Positions 42,722 through 50,576 of a DNA stretch of 64,000 nt are shown piece by piece. The translations under genes and the position numbers were made by a program. The stretch spans positions 1 through 64,000 of the forward strand of contig JAIBAK010000005.1 of the NCBI GenBank assembly GCA_019695215.1. Reading direction: 5' to 3'. The notes under the pieces were generated by a model, which did not search any database, was not told where the DNA came from, and saw only the letters and a program-made list of their open reading frames with translations. The first letter of the stretch is position 1. Each line of letters starts with the position of its first letter. The stretch comes from Bacteroidia bacterium (GTDB lineage Bacteria; Bacteroidota; Bacteroidia; UKL13-3).

Positions 42722-44785
42722 TTACTTTAACCATTGGTCCAGCCACCTGAAAAATTCCCGCTGCCACAATACCGAGTTCTGTGGTTTAAGCATCCAGTGG
42801 TTTTCATCTGGAAATGAAAGAAACCTGCCGGGCACACCTTTTAATTGTGCAGCTGTAAACGCTTCCATTCCTTGTGTTACCGGTACACGAAAATCTTTCT
42901 CATTATGGATAACCAAAATCGGGGTATCCCAATTTTTTACAAACAGATGTGGAGATGCACTGAAGTTAGCCGGTTTAGGCTCCTGCCAATAGGGACCTTT
43001 ATTATCATGATTGGCAAAAAACATTTCTTCGGTACTGCCATACCAGCTTTCCATGTTAAACATGCCACAATGTGCAATAAAACATTTGAACCGTTTATTG
43101 TGATTACCTGCCAGCCAGTACACCGAGTAACCGCCAAAACTTGCTCCTACAGCTCCAAGCTTTTCTTTATTGACATAGGTCTCCTTTGACACATCATCAA
43201 TGGCACTCAGGTAATCACGCATACATTGACCGCCATAGTCACCTACAATAGCATCATTCCATTCTTCTCCGAAACCGGGTAAGCCTCTGCGATTGGGTGC
43301 TACAACTATGTAGCCTTTTGCAGCCATGAGCTGAAAATTCCAACGGTAACTGAAAAACTGTGAAACAGGGCTTTGCGGTCCGCCTTGGCAGTACAAAAGT
43401 GCAGGGTATTTTTTATTCGCATCAAAATCAGGTGGTAATACTACCCACGTAAGCATGTCTTTACCATCCGTGGTTTTAACCATTCGCTTTTCCACTTTAC
43501 CCATGTTAATCCCATTGAGTAGTTTGCTGTTTTCAAAAGTAAGCTGACGCTGTGCACCGGTTTTCATATTTATAACATACAACTCTGCGGGAGCACTGAT
43601 GCTCATTCTTGAACCCACCATAACCGTTTCTTTTCCTGATGCTACCGTTGCGACAGAAATATAATCGTGATCTCCTTTGGTAAGTTGGGGAAAAAGAAGT
43701 GATTTTACAGTTCTGTTAAATGTAAAAACCTGCTGTGTAGCACTCACCGTAGCAGTGAATGACAGCATAGCATTGTTTACCCATGAGAAATTTTCAACTG
43801 AATGCGGAAAGGTAAGCGTAAGATCGCGTATATGGGGCTGAGTTGGATTACCTTCCGGTGCAGCAAAAAATGATTTCAGGTTGATTTCCATTAATCGGTT
43901 TTTGTCACTTTCGTAACCGGGAGTTTCCATACTCATCCATACCAGAAAATTTCCATCGGGAGAGAACTGCGGATTTTTATCGTATCCGTTATAGCCGGCC
44001 GTGATATTAACGGTTATACCGGTAGTGGTGTTATATAAGTATATTTCAGTATTTGTACTGATTGCCTCAGCCGTACCTTGCAGCTTTTTGCAGGTGTAAG
44101 CAATATATTTTCCATCTGGACTCCACGCTACCTCTTCCATCCCGCCAAATGGCTGCGTAGGTGCATCAAAAGATTCTCCGATTAACAAATCTTTACCTGA
44201 GTTAATTGTGCCTGAAACTGGCACATCTGCAACAAACAAATGCGAACTGTAAGCATCTTCCCAACTGTCCCAATGCCGGTACATTAACCCATCAGCTATT
44301 TTACCTGTGGCTTGAGGTAAATCAGGGTATAAATCAGCAATGGTGTTTCGGGTTTTCACATCAGCCGCATAAATCAATTTACGACCGTCTTTTGAGTATA
44401 AAAATCCGTTTATGCCACCGCTTACATCTGTAATTTGTGCAGGTTCTGTCAACGTGAGGTTCATTTTCCAAAGTTGCATTTCCCCACTTTTGGCACACAA
44501 AAAAGCTAAACCGTTATCTGTAAATTTAATGGAGTTTATGTTCCAGTTCTCATCCAGTAAAAGCTTAGGTTCTCCACCTGCAACGGGTATGCTGTACAGG
44601 TAATTTTTGCCTTTGTTGGCTCTTAAATCAAAGCGCTTCACCACATATACAACCGTTTTACCATCGGGTGAAATGTCAAACTCATTTACGCGGCCAAGCT
44701 TCCAAAGCAATTCCGTTGTTAATGCTGATTGACCAAAAGTGAATGAATAAAAAAAGATCAGAAGGATGCTGAACAGTTTTCGCAT
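42722..44785 (-). CDS. S9-family serine peptidase (prolyl-oligopeptidase type)
   Basis: The 687-aa protein has a signal peptide (ending TFGQ) and a beta-propeller region (about 30-400, WSPDGKYIAYTCKK and FSPDGNFLVWMS repeats). A C-terminal alpha/beta-hydrolase follows. The catalytic residues are Ser in GAVGASFGGYSVYW, Asp in IHNEKDFRVPVTQG and His in FPDENHWM. It resembles acylaminoacyl or dipeptidyl peptidases and is probably periplasmic. The start lies 39 bp from the start of the divergent SDR gene. Confidence 0.92.
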   Translation of the reverse strand: MRKLFSILLIFFYSFTFGQSALTTELLWKLGRVNEFDISPDGKTVVYVVKRFDLRANKGKNYLYSIPVAGGEPKLLLDENWNINSIKFTDNGLAFLCAKSGEMQLWKMNLTLTEPAQITDVSGGINGFLYSKDGRKLIYAADVKTRNTIADLYPDLPQATGKIADGLMYRHWDSWEDAYSSHLFVADVPVSGTINSGKDLLIGESFDAPTQPFGGMEEVAWSPDGKYIAYTCKKLQGTAEAISTNTEIYLYNTTTGITVNITAGYNGYDKNPQFSPDGNFLVWMSMETPGYESDKNRLMEINLKSFFAAPEGNPTQPHIRDLTLTFPHSVENFSWVNNAMLSFTATVSATQQVFTFNRTVKSLLFPQLTKGDHDYISVATVASGKETVMVGSRMSISAPAELYVINMKTGAQRQLTFENSKLLNGINMGKVEKRMVKTTDGKDMLTWVVLPPDFDANKKYPALLYCQGGPQSPVSQFFSYRWNFQLMAAKGYIVVAPNRRGLPGFGEEWNDAIVGDYGGQCMRDYLSAIDDVSKETYVNKEKLGAVGASFGGYSVYWLAGNHNKRFKCFIAHCGMFNMESWYGSTEEMFFANHDNKGPYWQEPKPANFSASPHLFVKNWDTPILVIHNEKDFRVPVTQGMEAFTAAQLKGVPGRFLSFPDENHWMLKPQNSVLWQREFFRWLDQWLK

Positions 44786-44823
44786 ATTTGAAAAATATTT
44801 TTAAGTCTCCAAACATACAAAAA

Positions 44824-45609
44824 ATGATTATCAGTTTACACGGGAAAAGAGCATTGGTGTGCGGCAGCACGCAAGGGATAGGAAAAGCCATCGCAATGGA
44901 ACTGGCCAAAAGCGGAGCCACCATTACATTAATGGCACGCGATGAACAAAAACTGAAAACTGTTTTGACGGAGTTAAACAACATTCATGCAGCTGATCAC
45001 CATTATCTGGTTGCTGACTTCACGGCCTCTGAACAACTACGCGAAATCATTCAAACATACACCGCATCAAACAGTATTCAGATTCTGATTAACAATACCG
45101 GTGGACCACCAGCAGGACCTATTGTACAAGCAAACACAGAAGCCTTTTTAAATGCCTACCAGCAACACCTCATTTGCAACCATATCTTAATGCAGAGTAC
45201 GTTGCAAGGCATGAAAGATTCAGGATACGGGCGCATCATCAATATCATTTCCACATCCGTAAAACAACCACTGGCCAACTTGGGCGTGTCCAACACCACG
45301 CGTGCGGCCGTAGCAAACTGGTCAAAAACATTGGCTACTGAACTTGCACCATTTGGCATTACCGTAAATAATGTACTGCCCGGAGCAACTAAAACGCTCC
45401 GGCTTGAAACCATTGCTAAAAATAAGGCCGCTAAAACCGGAGTTCAAATTACTGATGTAGAAACAGAAATGCTTCACGAGATTCCGGCAGGGCGCTTTGC
45501 CACACCCGATGAAATTGCCTATGCCGCGGTGTTTTTAGCATCACCGTTTGCATCCTATATCAACGGAATTAATGTTCCGGTGGATGGGGGGCGTACGGCC
45601 TGTTTGTAA
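44824..45609 (+). CDS. SDR-family protein with replaced catalytic residues
   Basis: The 261-aa Rossmann protein has the cofactor motif GSTQGIGKA (residues 14-22) and NNTGGPPAGP. At the usual YxxxK site it reads SNTTR (156-160), with Ser in place of Tyr and Arg in place of Lys. The upstream Ser is kept (IISTS). A branch of SDRs with this kind of change exists; activity may differ. The start ATG 44824 is chosen over a TTG at 44788. It is divergent from the S9 peptidase gene. Confidence 0.82.
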   Translation: MIISLHGKRALVCGSTQGIGKAIAMELAKSGATITLMARDEQKLKTVLTELNNIHAADHHYLVADFTASEQLREIIQTYTASNSIQILINNTGGPPAGPIVQANTEAFLNAYQQHLICNHILMQSTLQGMKDSGYGRIINIISTSVKQPLANLGVSNTTRAAVANWSKTLATELAPFGITVNNVLPGATKTLRLETIAKNKAAKTGVQITDVETEMLHEIPAGRFATPDEIAYAAVFLASPFASYINGINVPVDGGRTACL

Positions 45610-45681
45610 ACAACAACTGCTGTAGGGGGGAACACCCAGCAAATGTTTTTGATTTAGAAACTACCTGTAAAATAGACCATA

Positions 45682-45706
45682 AACCGAATAACCATATGAG
45701 AACACC
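45682..45706. repeat. 25-bp direct repeat, left copy
   Basis: AAACC-G-AATAACCATATGAGAACAC matches 47100-47124 in 24 of 25 bases, with the last 19 identical. The two copies bracket the two-gene unknown module. In the right copy this sequence is the ribosome-binding and start region of a lipoprotein gene. Confidence 0.75.
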
Positions 45707-45925
45707 GCTGCAAGAGATGGTGACCCAGCAAATGAAGAAGAAATAAAATTTCAACTTTTTGCTTGTATTTTTTTGGCTTAAATTTTGAGCGTAGGCTTTC
45801 CATTAAAAGTTTGCAGCGCCTAATTAGGACTGAGTTTAAGATTATTTTCATAATGGTTTTGTTTAAGTTACTGCAAAACAGTAAATTATTTTTAGCCCAG
45901 TCGGTCAGATAATTAAAAAAAATAT

Positions 45926-45933
45926 TAATTTTG
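45926..45933 (+). promoter_or_regulatory. -7 element of the unknown two-gene module
   Basis: TAATTTTG matches TAnnTTTG, 68 bases before the ATG at 46002. No -33 TTG lies at the standard distance. Confidence 0.4.
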
Positions 45934-46001
45934 TACGGTAAAAGACGTACACAACTCTTTTGAAAAAAATTAACCCACCAATACACTGATTGAATTTAGC
46001 A

Positions 46002-46235
46002 ATGAAACCGAGATTATTGTTCACAGACAAATCATTGCCGTTTATCCTGGAAGCCTTTGGCAAGTCCATAAATGAGAACGGAATTATAATCGAATCTAAA
46101 ACCGGAGAACCTGTCTTAACACCTGAAGGCGAAGAAATTGAGTCAAAGCAACTTGGTGGATTAAAAAGGGGGTCAGAAATTTTCCTGAAAGACGATTTAT
46201 ATTCAATTATGAATCTATCTGAGGGAAAATATTAA
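46002..46235 (+). CDS. Hypothetical protein, 77 aa (module gene 1)
   Basis: I do not recognise a family. It is soluble and acidic, with short strands (SKTGEPVLTPEGEEIESKQLGG) and no signal peptide. The ATG at 46002 (MKPRLLFTDK) is chosen over an upstream TTG. The stop overlaps the next ATG by one base (TAATG), so the two are translated together. It lies between two copies of a direct repeat, which suggests a transferred unit. Confidence 0.65.
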   Translation: MKPRLLFTDKSLPFILEAFGKSINENGIIIESKTGEPVLTPEGEEIESKQLGGLKRGSEIFLKDDLYSIMNLSEGKY

Positions 46236-47065
46236 TGACATCACCTCTTGACGTTGACATAGACGCAATTCACCGTTATTTAAAAAAATCGGGTGTAACG
46301 GTTATATTCGATGTTGATGGCGAAACCGAAGCAACAGCAGTTGGTTCACTGTATTCTTGGGAACCCAAAGACAAGATTTTAACCATTTCCCTACCAGTTG
46401 CCCATACAAGTCAACGCAAAAAAACAGCTGTTTTTAAAATAATCCGTAAAATTCATAATGATGGGGGCTTGCTATGGAAAAAATCAAAATCAGAGGTACT
46501 ACAAACTTTTGGTGAGTATCAAAAGGAAGATCCCGATCAAGAAACGTTAGAGTTTTTCAAGCCAATTCTGCCAATTGATGATTTTAATGCGCTTAAGTTA
46601 TCAATGTTCCTTCGATACGAAGACAAGAAAGGAAATAAGAACAATGTTCAACGGTTCAAAAATGATATTCGAAATAGATTTGGCGATAGGGGAGGTAACA
46701 TTGCGAATTTATGTACTGCCGGATACTTTGACGAAGAATTAAAATCACTGTATCTGAGAATCCCCAGAGAAGAGTTTAAAGAATATTATGAAATGGTTGT
46801 GGGGGACAAAGCCAGGGCATTATTTATTCATCACGACATGGGAGTTGACGAGATTGATGCAGAGGTTGAGAAGATGTTTCTTAAGGCCACTAAGTATCAT
46901 ATGGGAGATTTCAAGATTCACGGCAAAGGTGCAGATAATGTTAAAACATTAAGGGAATTTATTAAATCCAGAACTGGTAAAGAAAAGTATAAGATTCACA
47001 TTAAATATGAGGACCCCAAATTACCCGCGATTGAATGCATAGTAAATGTTTTACAAACTGATTAA
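46235..47065 (+). CDS. Hypothetical protein, 276 aa (module gene 2)
   Basis: I do not recognise a family. It is soluble and charged. Segments include GVTVIFDVDGETEATAVGSLYSW (N-terminal strands) and ALKLSMFLRYEDKKGNKNNVQRFKNDIRNRFGDRGG. A C-terminal domain (about 170-276) contains LRIPREEFKEYYEMVVGDKARALFIHHDMGVDEIDAEVEKM. No nuclease or ATPase motif is evident. It starts one base inside the end of gene 1 and stops 50 bp before the lipoprotein gene. A role in defence or regulation would be a guess. Confidence 0.7.
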   Translation: MTSPLDVDIDAIHRYLKKSGVTVIFDVDGETEATAVGSLYSWEPKDKILTISLPVAHTSQRKKTAVFKIIRKIHNDGGLLWKKSKSEVLQTFGEYQKEDPDQETLEFFKPILPIDDFNALKLSMFLRYEDKKGNKNNVQRFKNDIRNRFGDRGGNIANLCTAGYFDEELKSLYLRIPREEFKEYYEMVVGDKARALFIHHDMGVDEIDAEVEKMFLKATKYHMGDFKIHGKGADNVKTLREFIKSRTGKEKYKIHIKYEDPKLPAIECIVNVLQTD

Positions 47066-47083
47066 CGATTTAATCAATTTTCC

Positions 47084-47091
47084 TATTTTTG
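47084..47091 (+). promoter_or_regulatory. -7 element of the coiled-coil lipoprotein gene
   Basis: TATTTTTG matches TAnnTTTG, 23 bases before the ATG at 47115. It lies on the right side of the module and therefore belongs to the host gene. Confidence 0.45.
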
Positions 47092-47099
47092 TCTTAAAC

Positions 47100-47124
47100 A
47101 AACCCAATAACCATATGAGAACAC
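47100..47124. repeat. 25-bp direct repeat, right copy
   Basis: This is the partner of 45682-45706 (one mismatch). It spans the leader and first codons of the lipoprotein gene. The module between the copies is about 1.4 kb. Confidence 0.75.
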
Positions 47125-47489
47125 TCCTACTTCTTTTAATTGCCACTGCATTTATTTCCTGCGGCCCCAGTAAGGCCGAAATTGAAGCCCGCGAAAGGCA
47201 AGTTGCCGATTCAACTAAAATGGCTACTGAGGCGGCCATAAAAGCCGATGCCGAAGCAAAGGCCCGGGAGCAAAAACGCAAAAAAGACCATTCGCAGCTA
47301 AAACAACAATTAATTGAAATGAAAGCACGGCTGGCAGCCGAAGAAGCCAAACTGCAAGACATTAATTCGTTTCATTTAATGCGAACTTCTACCGAGAAGC
47401 AACAGCAACTGGCTGCACAAACTTATGAGGTAGAAATGCTAAAAGCGGCCATTGAAGAAACCGAAGCTAAACTAAAACAACTTCAGTAG
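47115..47489 (+). CDS. Coiled-coil lipoprotein, 124 aa
   Basis: The ATG at 47115 opens a lipoprotein signal (LLLLLIATAFISC, lipobox Cys 16). The mature protein is a continuous charged coiled coil (about 25-124, rich in Ala, Glu, Lys and Gln). It is probably an envelope-tethered structural protein. The longer frame beginning at 47046 crosses the module boundary and is less likely. Confidence 0.75.
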   Translation: MRTLLLLLIATAFISCGPSKAEIEARERQVADSTKMATEAAIKADAEAKAREQKRKKDHSQLKQQLIEMKARLAAEEAKLQDINSFHLMRTSTEKQQQLAAQTYEVEMLKAAIEETEAKLKQLQ

Positions 47490-47691
47490 AGAATAATTTC
47501 CCACCTACTGAAAATGGACTACAAAAAAATCAGCGATAATCAGTGAAATCAGTGGCAGTCCTCATATATTTGTTTAAGACACAGATTGCACTGATTACAC
47601 AGAGAATTGATAATGAGCTACAAAAATTAATCAATTTACCCGATTAAACCGAAATTGAACAGTAATTTTACGGCTCAAAATCAAAAACCAC

Positions 47692-48285
47692 ATGAAAAAA
47701 TTACTTCTACTTAGTGCACTGGCTGTAACAGTGCTGGCATTTACTCCTTCCGAAACCGATTATTCACTTTGCAAAGTAAACTCTACTGCCAATAAATTGG
47801 TATTTTATTACAATGCTCCGGCACAGGCTCACATTACGGCCTTCAGCTATTCAGCAGTGATTCCTTTTGGCAAATACATTTACATTCCATCGCTTGCCGA
47901 TGAATCGGTAAAGGCAGCCAATATTGAAAGCGGATATCAAAACAAACTTTACGATGCTGTAATAATGGTAACCGGATCGGCTCGCGATGTGGCCATTACT
48001 TTTAACGATAAAAATAAAGATAACTCGCTGGCAAATGCTGAAAAGGTAGAAGGGAAATATGTGTTTATAGCAGCCGAGCCGGTGCATCCTTACACCATTG
48101 TGGGCAAATACCAGATTAACGCTAAAGCAGTAAAAAAACCGGGTACACCAGCCAATGTAAAGGCATTAAAACACCAGTTACTTATTGCCAAAGTAATCAA
48201 AAAAGCTCAGTCAGATAAATTAGATTTTGATGCCGTAATTTATGGTGACGGTAAAAACGATTTAGCTATAAAATTCACCAAATAA
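47692..48285 (+). CDS. Secreted protein of unknown function, 197 aa
   Basis: It has a clear signal peptide (MKKLLLLSALAVTVLA, cleavage near residue 17) and a soluble beta-rich mature part. No family is recognised. A TAATTTTA near 47660 is a weak -7 match. It is followed by a short intergenic stretch holding a 49-aa frame. Confidence 0.6.
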   Translation: MKKLLLLSALAVTVLAFTPSETDYSLCKVNSTANKLVFYYNAPAQAHITAFSYSAVIPFGKYIYIPSLADESVKAANIESGYQNKLYDAVIMVTGSARDVAITFNDKNKDNSLANAEKVEGKYVFIAAEPVHPYTIVGKYQINAKAVKKPGTPANVKALKHQLLIAKVIKKAQSDKLDFDAVIYGDGKNDLAIKFTK

Positions 48286-48671
48286 TTAACAGGGTCGTTG
48301 CATGATGCAACACATTGGTTAAAATTTTTAACTCTAATTTACAATTAATTACATTTTTCCGACCCAATAATAAATTTTTTGGTAAAGTTTCTGCGTTCTA
48401 AGATTGAACGAAAGGAGATTTTAATATGAAAACACGATTGGAAATGAACAAAAGCAAAGCAATGATCTTTCTCTTATTATTGACTGTAGCCGCTATTTCA
48501 CATTTAGCTAAAAATCCATCCCACTCTTTAAAATCCACAACAAAAACGTCACTCCATATTTCTATTAGCAGATAAGTTAATACCTGCCATAAGTCTGTCG
48601 CACGAACTTTTATTCATTTTTTGGTACAGAGTTTACAATCAAAAAAGAGCCTCGCAACTGCGGGGCTTTTT
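48286..48671. other. Intergenic region with one small frame and a terminator
   Basis: The stretch holds the 49-codon frame at 48426-48575 with a strong ribosome-binding site and the bidirectional hairpin at 48641-48673. Nothing else is evident. Confidence 0.6.
48426..48575 (+). CDS. Small protein, 49 aa, with strong Shine-Dalgarno
   Basis: AAAGGAG is placed six to seven bases before the ATG at 48426; such a strong site is uncommon in Bacteroidota. The product has a hydrophobic segment (MIFLLLLTVAAISHLA, about 13-28) and a Ser/Lys/Thr-rich tail. It could be a small membrane or secreted peptide. It lies just upstream of a terminator hairpin. No homologue is recognised. Confidence 0.5.
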   Translation: MKTRLEMNKSKAMIFLLLLTVAAISHLAKNPSHSLKSTTKTSLHISISR

Positions 48672-48673
48672 TT
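48641..48673. terminator. Bidirectional terminator
   Basis: AGCCTCGC (48648-48655) pairs with GCGGGGCT (48660-48667) around the loop AACT. An A-run precedes it and a T-run follows. It can end the 49-aa gene on the plus strand and the di-heme peroxidase gene on the minus strand. Confidence 0.85.
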
Positions 48674-49715
48674 ATTTAGCCGAAATAAAAGAAGTATCAG
48701 TTAAGGTTTTGAGAAAGGCCACCAAACTCGCTTTTTCATAAGCCGTAAGTTGCAGTCCGCTTTCTTTACCCGGTTTAGTCATAATAGGATCGATGGTGCG
48801 GGAAAATTTAACGCCCGAATTATAAAACTCCACCACTTCTTCCAAGGTATTAAACCGGCCATCGTGCATGTAAGGAGCTGTTAACTCAATATTGCGAAGT
48901 GTGGGCGTGCTGAACATCCCCATATCGCTGGCAGCATGGGTAATCAGATTTCGTCCGGCATTTTGCCCCGTAAACTGATCATCGAGCCCGTTGTTGTGAT
49001 AAAGATTATCGGTGAAAAGCGGATAGCCATGACAATGAAAACAATCTCCCCGCTCAGAGAAAAACACATCCATCCCGTCACGCTCTTCCTGAGTAAGTGC
49101 GCCCCCTTTAAGCTGATACCTGTCTAATTTGGAGTCGGCCGAAATCAGAGTGCGTATGTATTGGACTAGGGCTTTGCAAATAGTCATTTTTAACTCTTCG
49201 TAGCTTAGGGTGTAAAAATTTGTTATCCCGAATGCCTTGTAAAAAAGTTGCGGATATAAAGGATGATGAGATAACCTGTAAAAAAGCGTATCGGCATTGG
49301 TATTAAAAAATTGTGGTTCAAAATCACCCATAGGTAGTGTTTCGAGTTTAGTAACCGAACCGTTCCAGTTGTAGTCGGGATTAAAAGCAAGATTTAAGTG
49401 CGGGGGGATGCTTATTTTATCTCCTGTAAGAGTAATGTAATACGGAGAAGAGAATGACTTACCCCGATTGTGACAGGATGAACAACTAAGTCCGTTTGAT
49501 GACAGAATTGCATCGGAATACAACCGTTTACCTAAATCCACGCCTTCATTCGTAAGCGGATTATCGGAAGAAATATATGGCTGCGGAAAACCCTGTGGCA
49601 CCTGAAGTATATACGGAGTAGGTTGATAAATTCCCGAATCAGGATCGGAAGGACTTTCTTTTTGCCTGCATTGAATCATGAGCACGATAAGCAGAAGTAC
49701 CACAATGTATCTCAT
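48672..49715 (-). CDS. MauG/MbnH-like di-haem cytochrome c peroxidase family protein
   Basis: The 347-aa lipoprotein (lipobox LMIQC, Cys 16) has two c-type haem motifs, CSSCH (78-82) and CFHCH (225-229), and the C-terminal FSTPTLRNIELTAPYMHDGR motif of the family. It lies 3 bp after mbnP. In methanobactin operons the MauG-like partner MbnH converts a tryptophan of MbnP to kynurenine, creating a copper site. The same pairing is likely here, though no methanobactin genes are present. General peroxidase activity is the alternative. Confidence 0.85.
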   Translation of the reverse strand: MRYIVVLLLIVLMIQCRQKESPSDPDSGIYQPTPYILQVPQGFPQPYISSDNPLTNEGVDLGKRLYSDAILSSNGLSCSSCHNRGKSFSSPYYITLTGDKISIPPHLNLAFNPDYNWNGSVTKLETLPMGDFEPQFFNTNADTLFYRLSHHPLYPQLFYKAFGITNFYTLSYEELKMTICKALVQYIRTLISADSKLDRYQLKGGALTQEERDGMDVFFSERGDCFHCHGYPLFTDNLYHNNGLDDQFTGQNAGRNLITHAASDMGMFSTPTLRNIELTAPYMHDGRFNTLEEVVEFYNSGVKFSRTIDPIMTKPGKESGLQLTAYEKASLVAFLKTLTDTSFISAK

Positions 49716-49718
49716 ACC

Positions 49719-50456
49719 TTAATTATTTATGCTTAAAACATTATTTCCGTTTTGCGAAAGCAGGTTCATAAGGCTATCAATTCCCATGGTATAATTAGTT
49801 TTGTTTAAATCAAATTTATTGGGAACATCAAACCATTTGGCAACATCCATACTTAATTTTAGTCCGTTTGAAACCTGCGTTTCGGTAAGCGTGGCAGAAA
49901 CAGCATTCTCAACCAGATTTTGATTTTTGCCCAGGTGCATGGCAAAACCGTATACCTGAAGATTTGATGCAAGGTAGTGCCCTTCGAGTTTTAGAAAATG
50001 GTAACCCCCTCCCATATTATCAGGCCAGGCCATATTCAAATTGGCCGGTGTAGGAGTTAATGCATTGCTAATATTTTGCGAAGCCGCTAAGCCAATATTG
50101 CATCTAAACGAAGTGATTCCCGTTAGCGGCAGATCGCTTATTGTAAAATGATGTGTTGACGTATCGCGGGCACTTACATAAAATAGTTTGGCTGATTTAT
50201 AAACCGCACCGGTAACCGAAGTGATTTCGATGTTTGAAATATAACAATCAAGGCGGGTAACACTAAAACTATTTCCTGCCAAATTTTGAAATTGAATGGT
50301 ATCAAACAATAACGGATTTCCATTCACATTAAAACTCATATCAACCTTTATGGGTGTAATCACCACCGGCTTGGGCGTATCCTTATGGTCTCTTTTGCAT
50401 GACGAAAAAGAAACAATCATCAATCCGGCAACCAAATAAATTAATAAACCTCTCAT
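49719..50456 (-). CDS. MbnP-family protein, probable copper binder
   Basis: The 245-aa lipoprotein (lipobox FSSC, Cys 20) has the MbnP pattern: FNVNGNPLLFDTIQFQNLAGNSFSVTRLDCYISNIE at the N-terminus, a Trp in NMAWPDNMGGGYHFLKLEG, and a C-terminal DVAKWFDVPNKFDLN. MbnP proteins carry a tryptophan turned to kynurenine by a MauG-like partner and bind copper. The partner gene follows directly. Its promoter has two FNR-type dyads with the geometry shared by norC and nos. A role in supplying copper to NosZ is an inference. Confidence 0.85.
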   Translation of the reverse strand: MRGLLIYLVAGLMIVSFSSCKRDHKDTPKPVVITPIKVDMSFNVNGNPLLFDTIQFQNLAGNSFSVTRLDCYISNIEITSVTGAVYKSAKLFYVSARDTSTHHFTISDLPLTGITSFRCNIGLAASQNISNALTPTPANLNMAWPDNMGGGYHFLKLEGHYLASNLQVYGFAMHLGKNQNLVENAVSATLTETQVSNGLKLSMDVAKWFDVPNKFDLNKTNYTMGIDSLMNLLSQNGNNVLSINN

Positions 50457-50475
50457 AATATAAAATCCCCTTTAA

Positions 50476-50519
50476 CAAAGTTAGGATATTAATAGCACGC
50501 TATAGTTGACAATCATCAA
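50476..50519 (-). promoter_or_regulatory. mbnP promoter with FNR-type dyad
   Basis: On the minus strand the -7 element is TAACTTTG (50483-50476). The dyad TTGAC-AATC-ATCAA (50506-50519) is centred 36.5 bp from its last base. A second dyad at 50528-50541 lies exactly 22 bp further and also serves the divergent nadA promoter. Confidence 0.7.
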
Positions 50520-50527
50520 CTTCATTA

Positions 50528-50571
50528 CTGATTAAGATCATGGTATTGCATTGCAGGTCGGGGGATCTTTG
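50528..50571 (+). promoter_or_regulatory. nadA promoter with FNR-type dyad, near-leaderless
   Basis: The dyad CTGAT-TAAG-ATCAT (50528-50541) is centred 36.5 bp before the last base of GATCTTTG (50564-50571), a -7 element with one mismatch to TAnnTTTG. The nadA ATG follows five bases later at 50577. The mbnP and nadA promoters thus share a 22-bp-spaced dyad pair, one dyad in the fixed position for each direction. Confidence 0.55.
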
Positions 50572-50576
50572 CACCC

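Larger units (their letters stand above)
45610..46001. other. Intergenic region at the left end of the unknown module
   Basis: No gene is supported. The region contains a 16-codon frame at 45697-45747 (MRTPLQEMVTQ...) whose first three codons and 5' flank repeat those of the lipoprotein gene at 47115. A 12-bp direct repeat ACCCAGCAAATG occurs at 45634-45645 and 45723-45734. The promoter of the module follows at 45926-45933. Confidence 0.5.
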
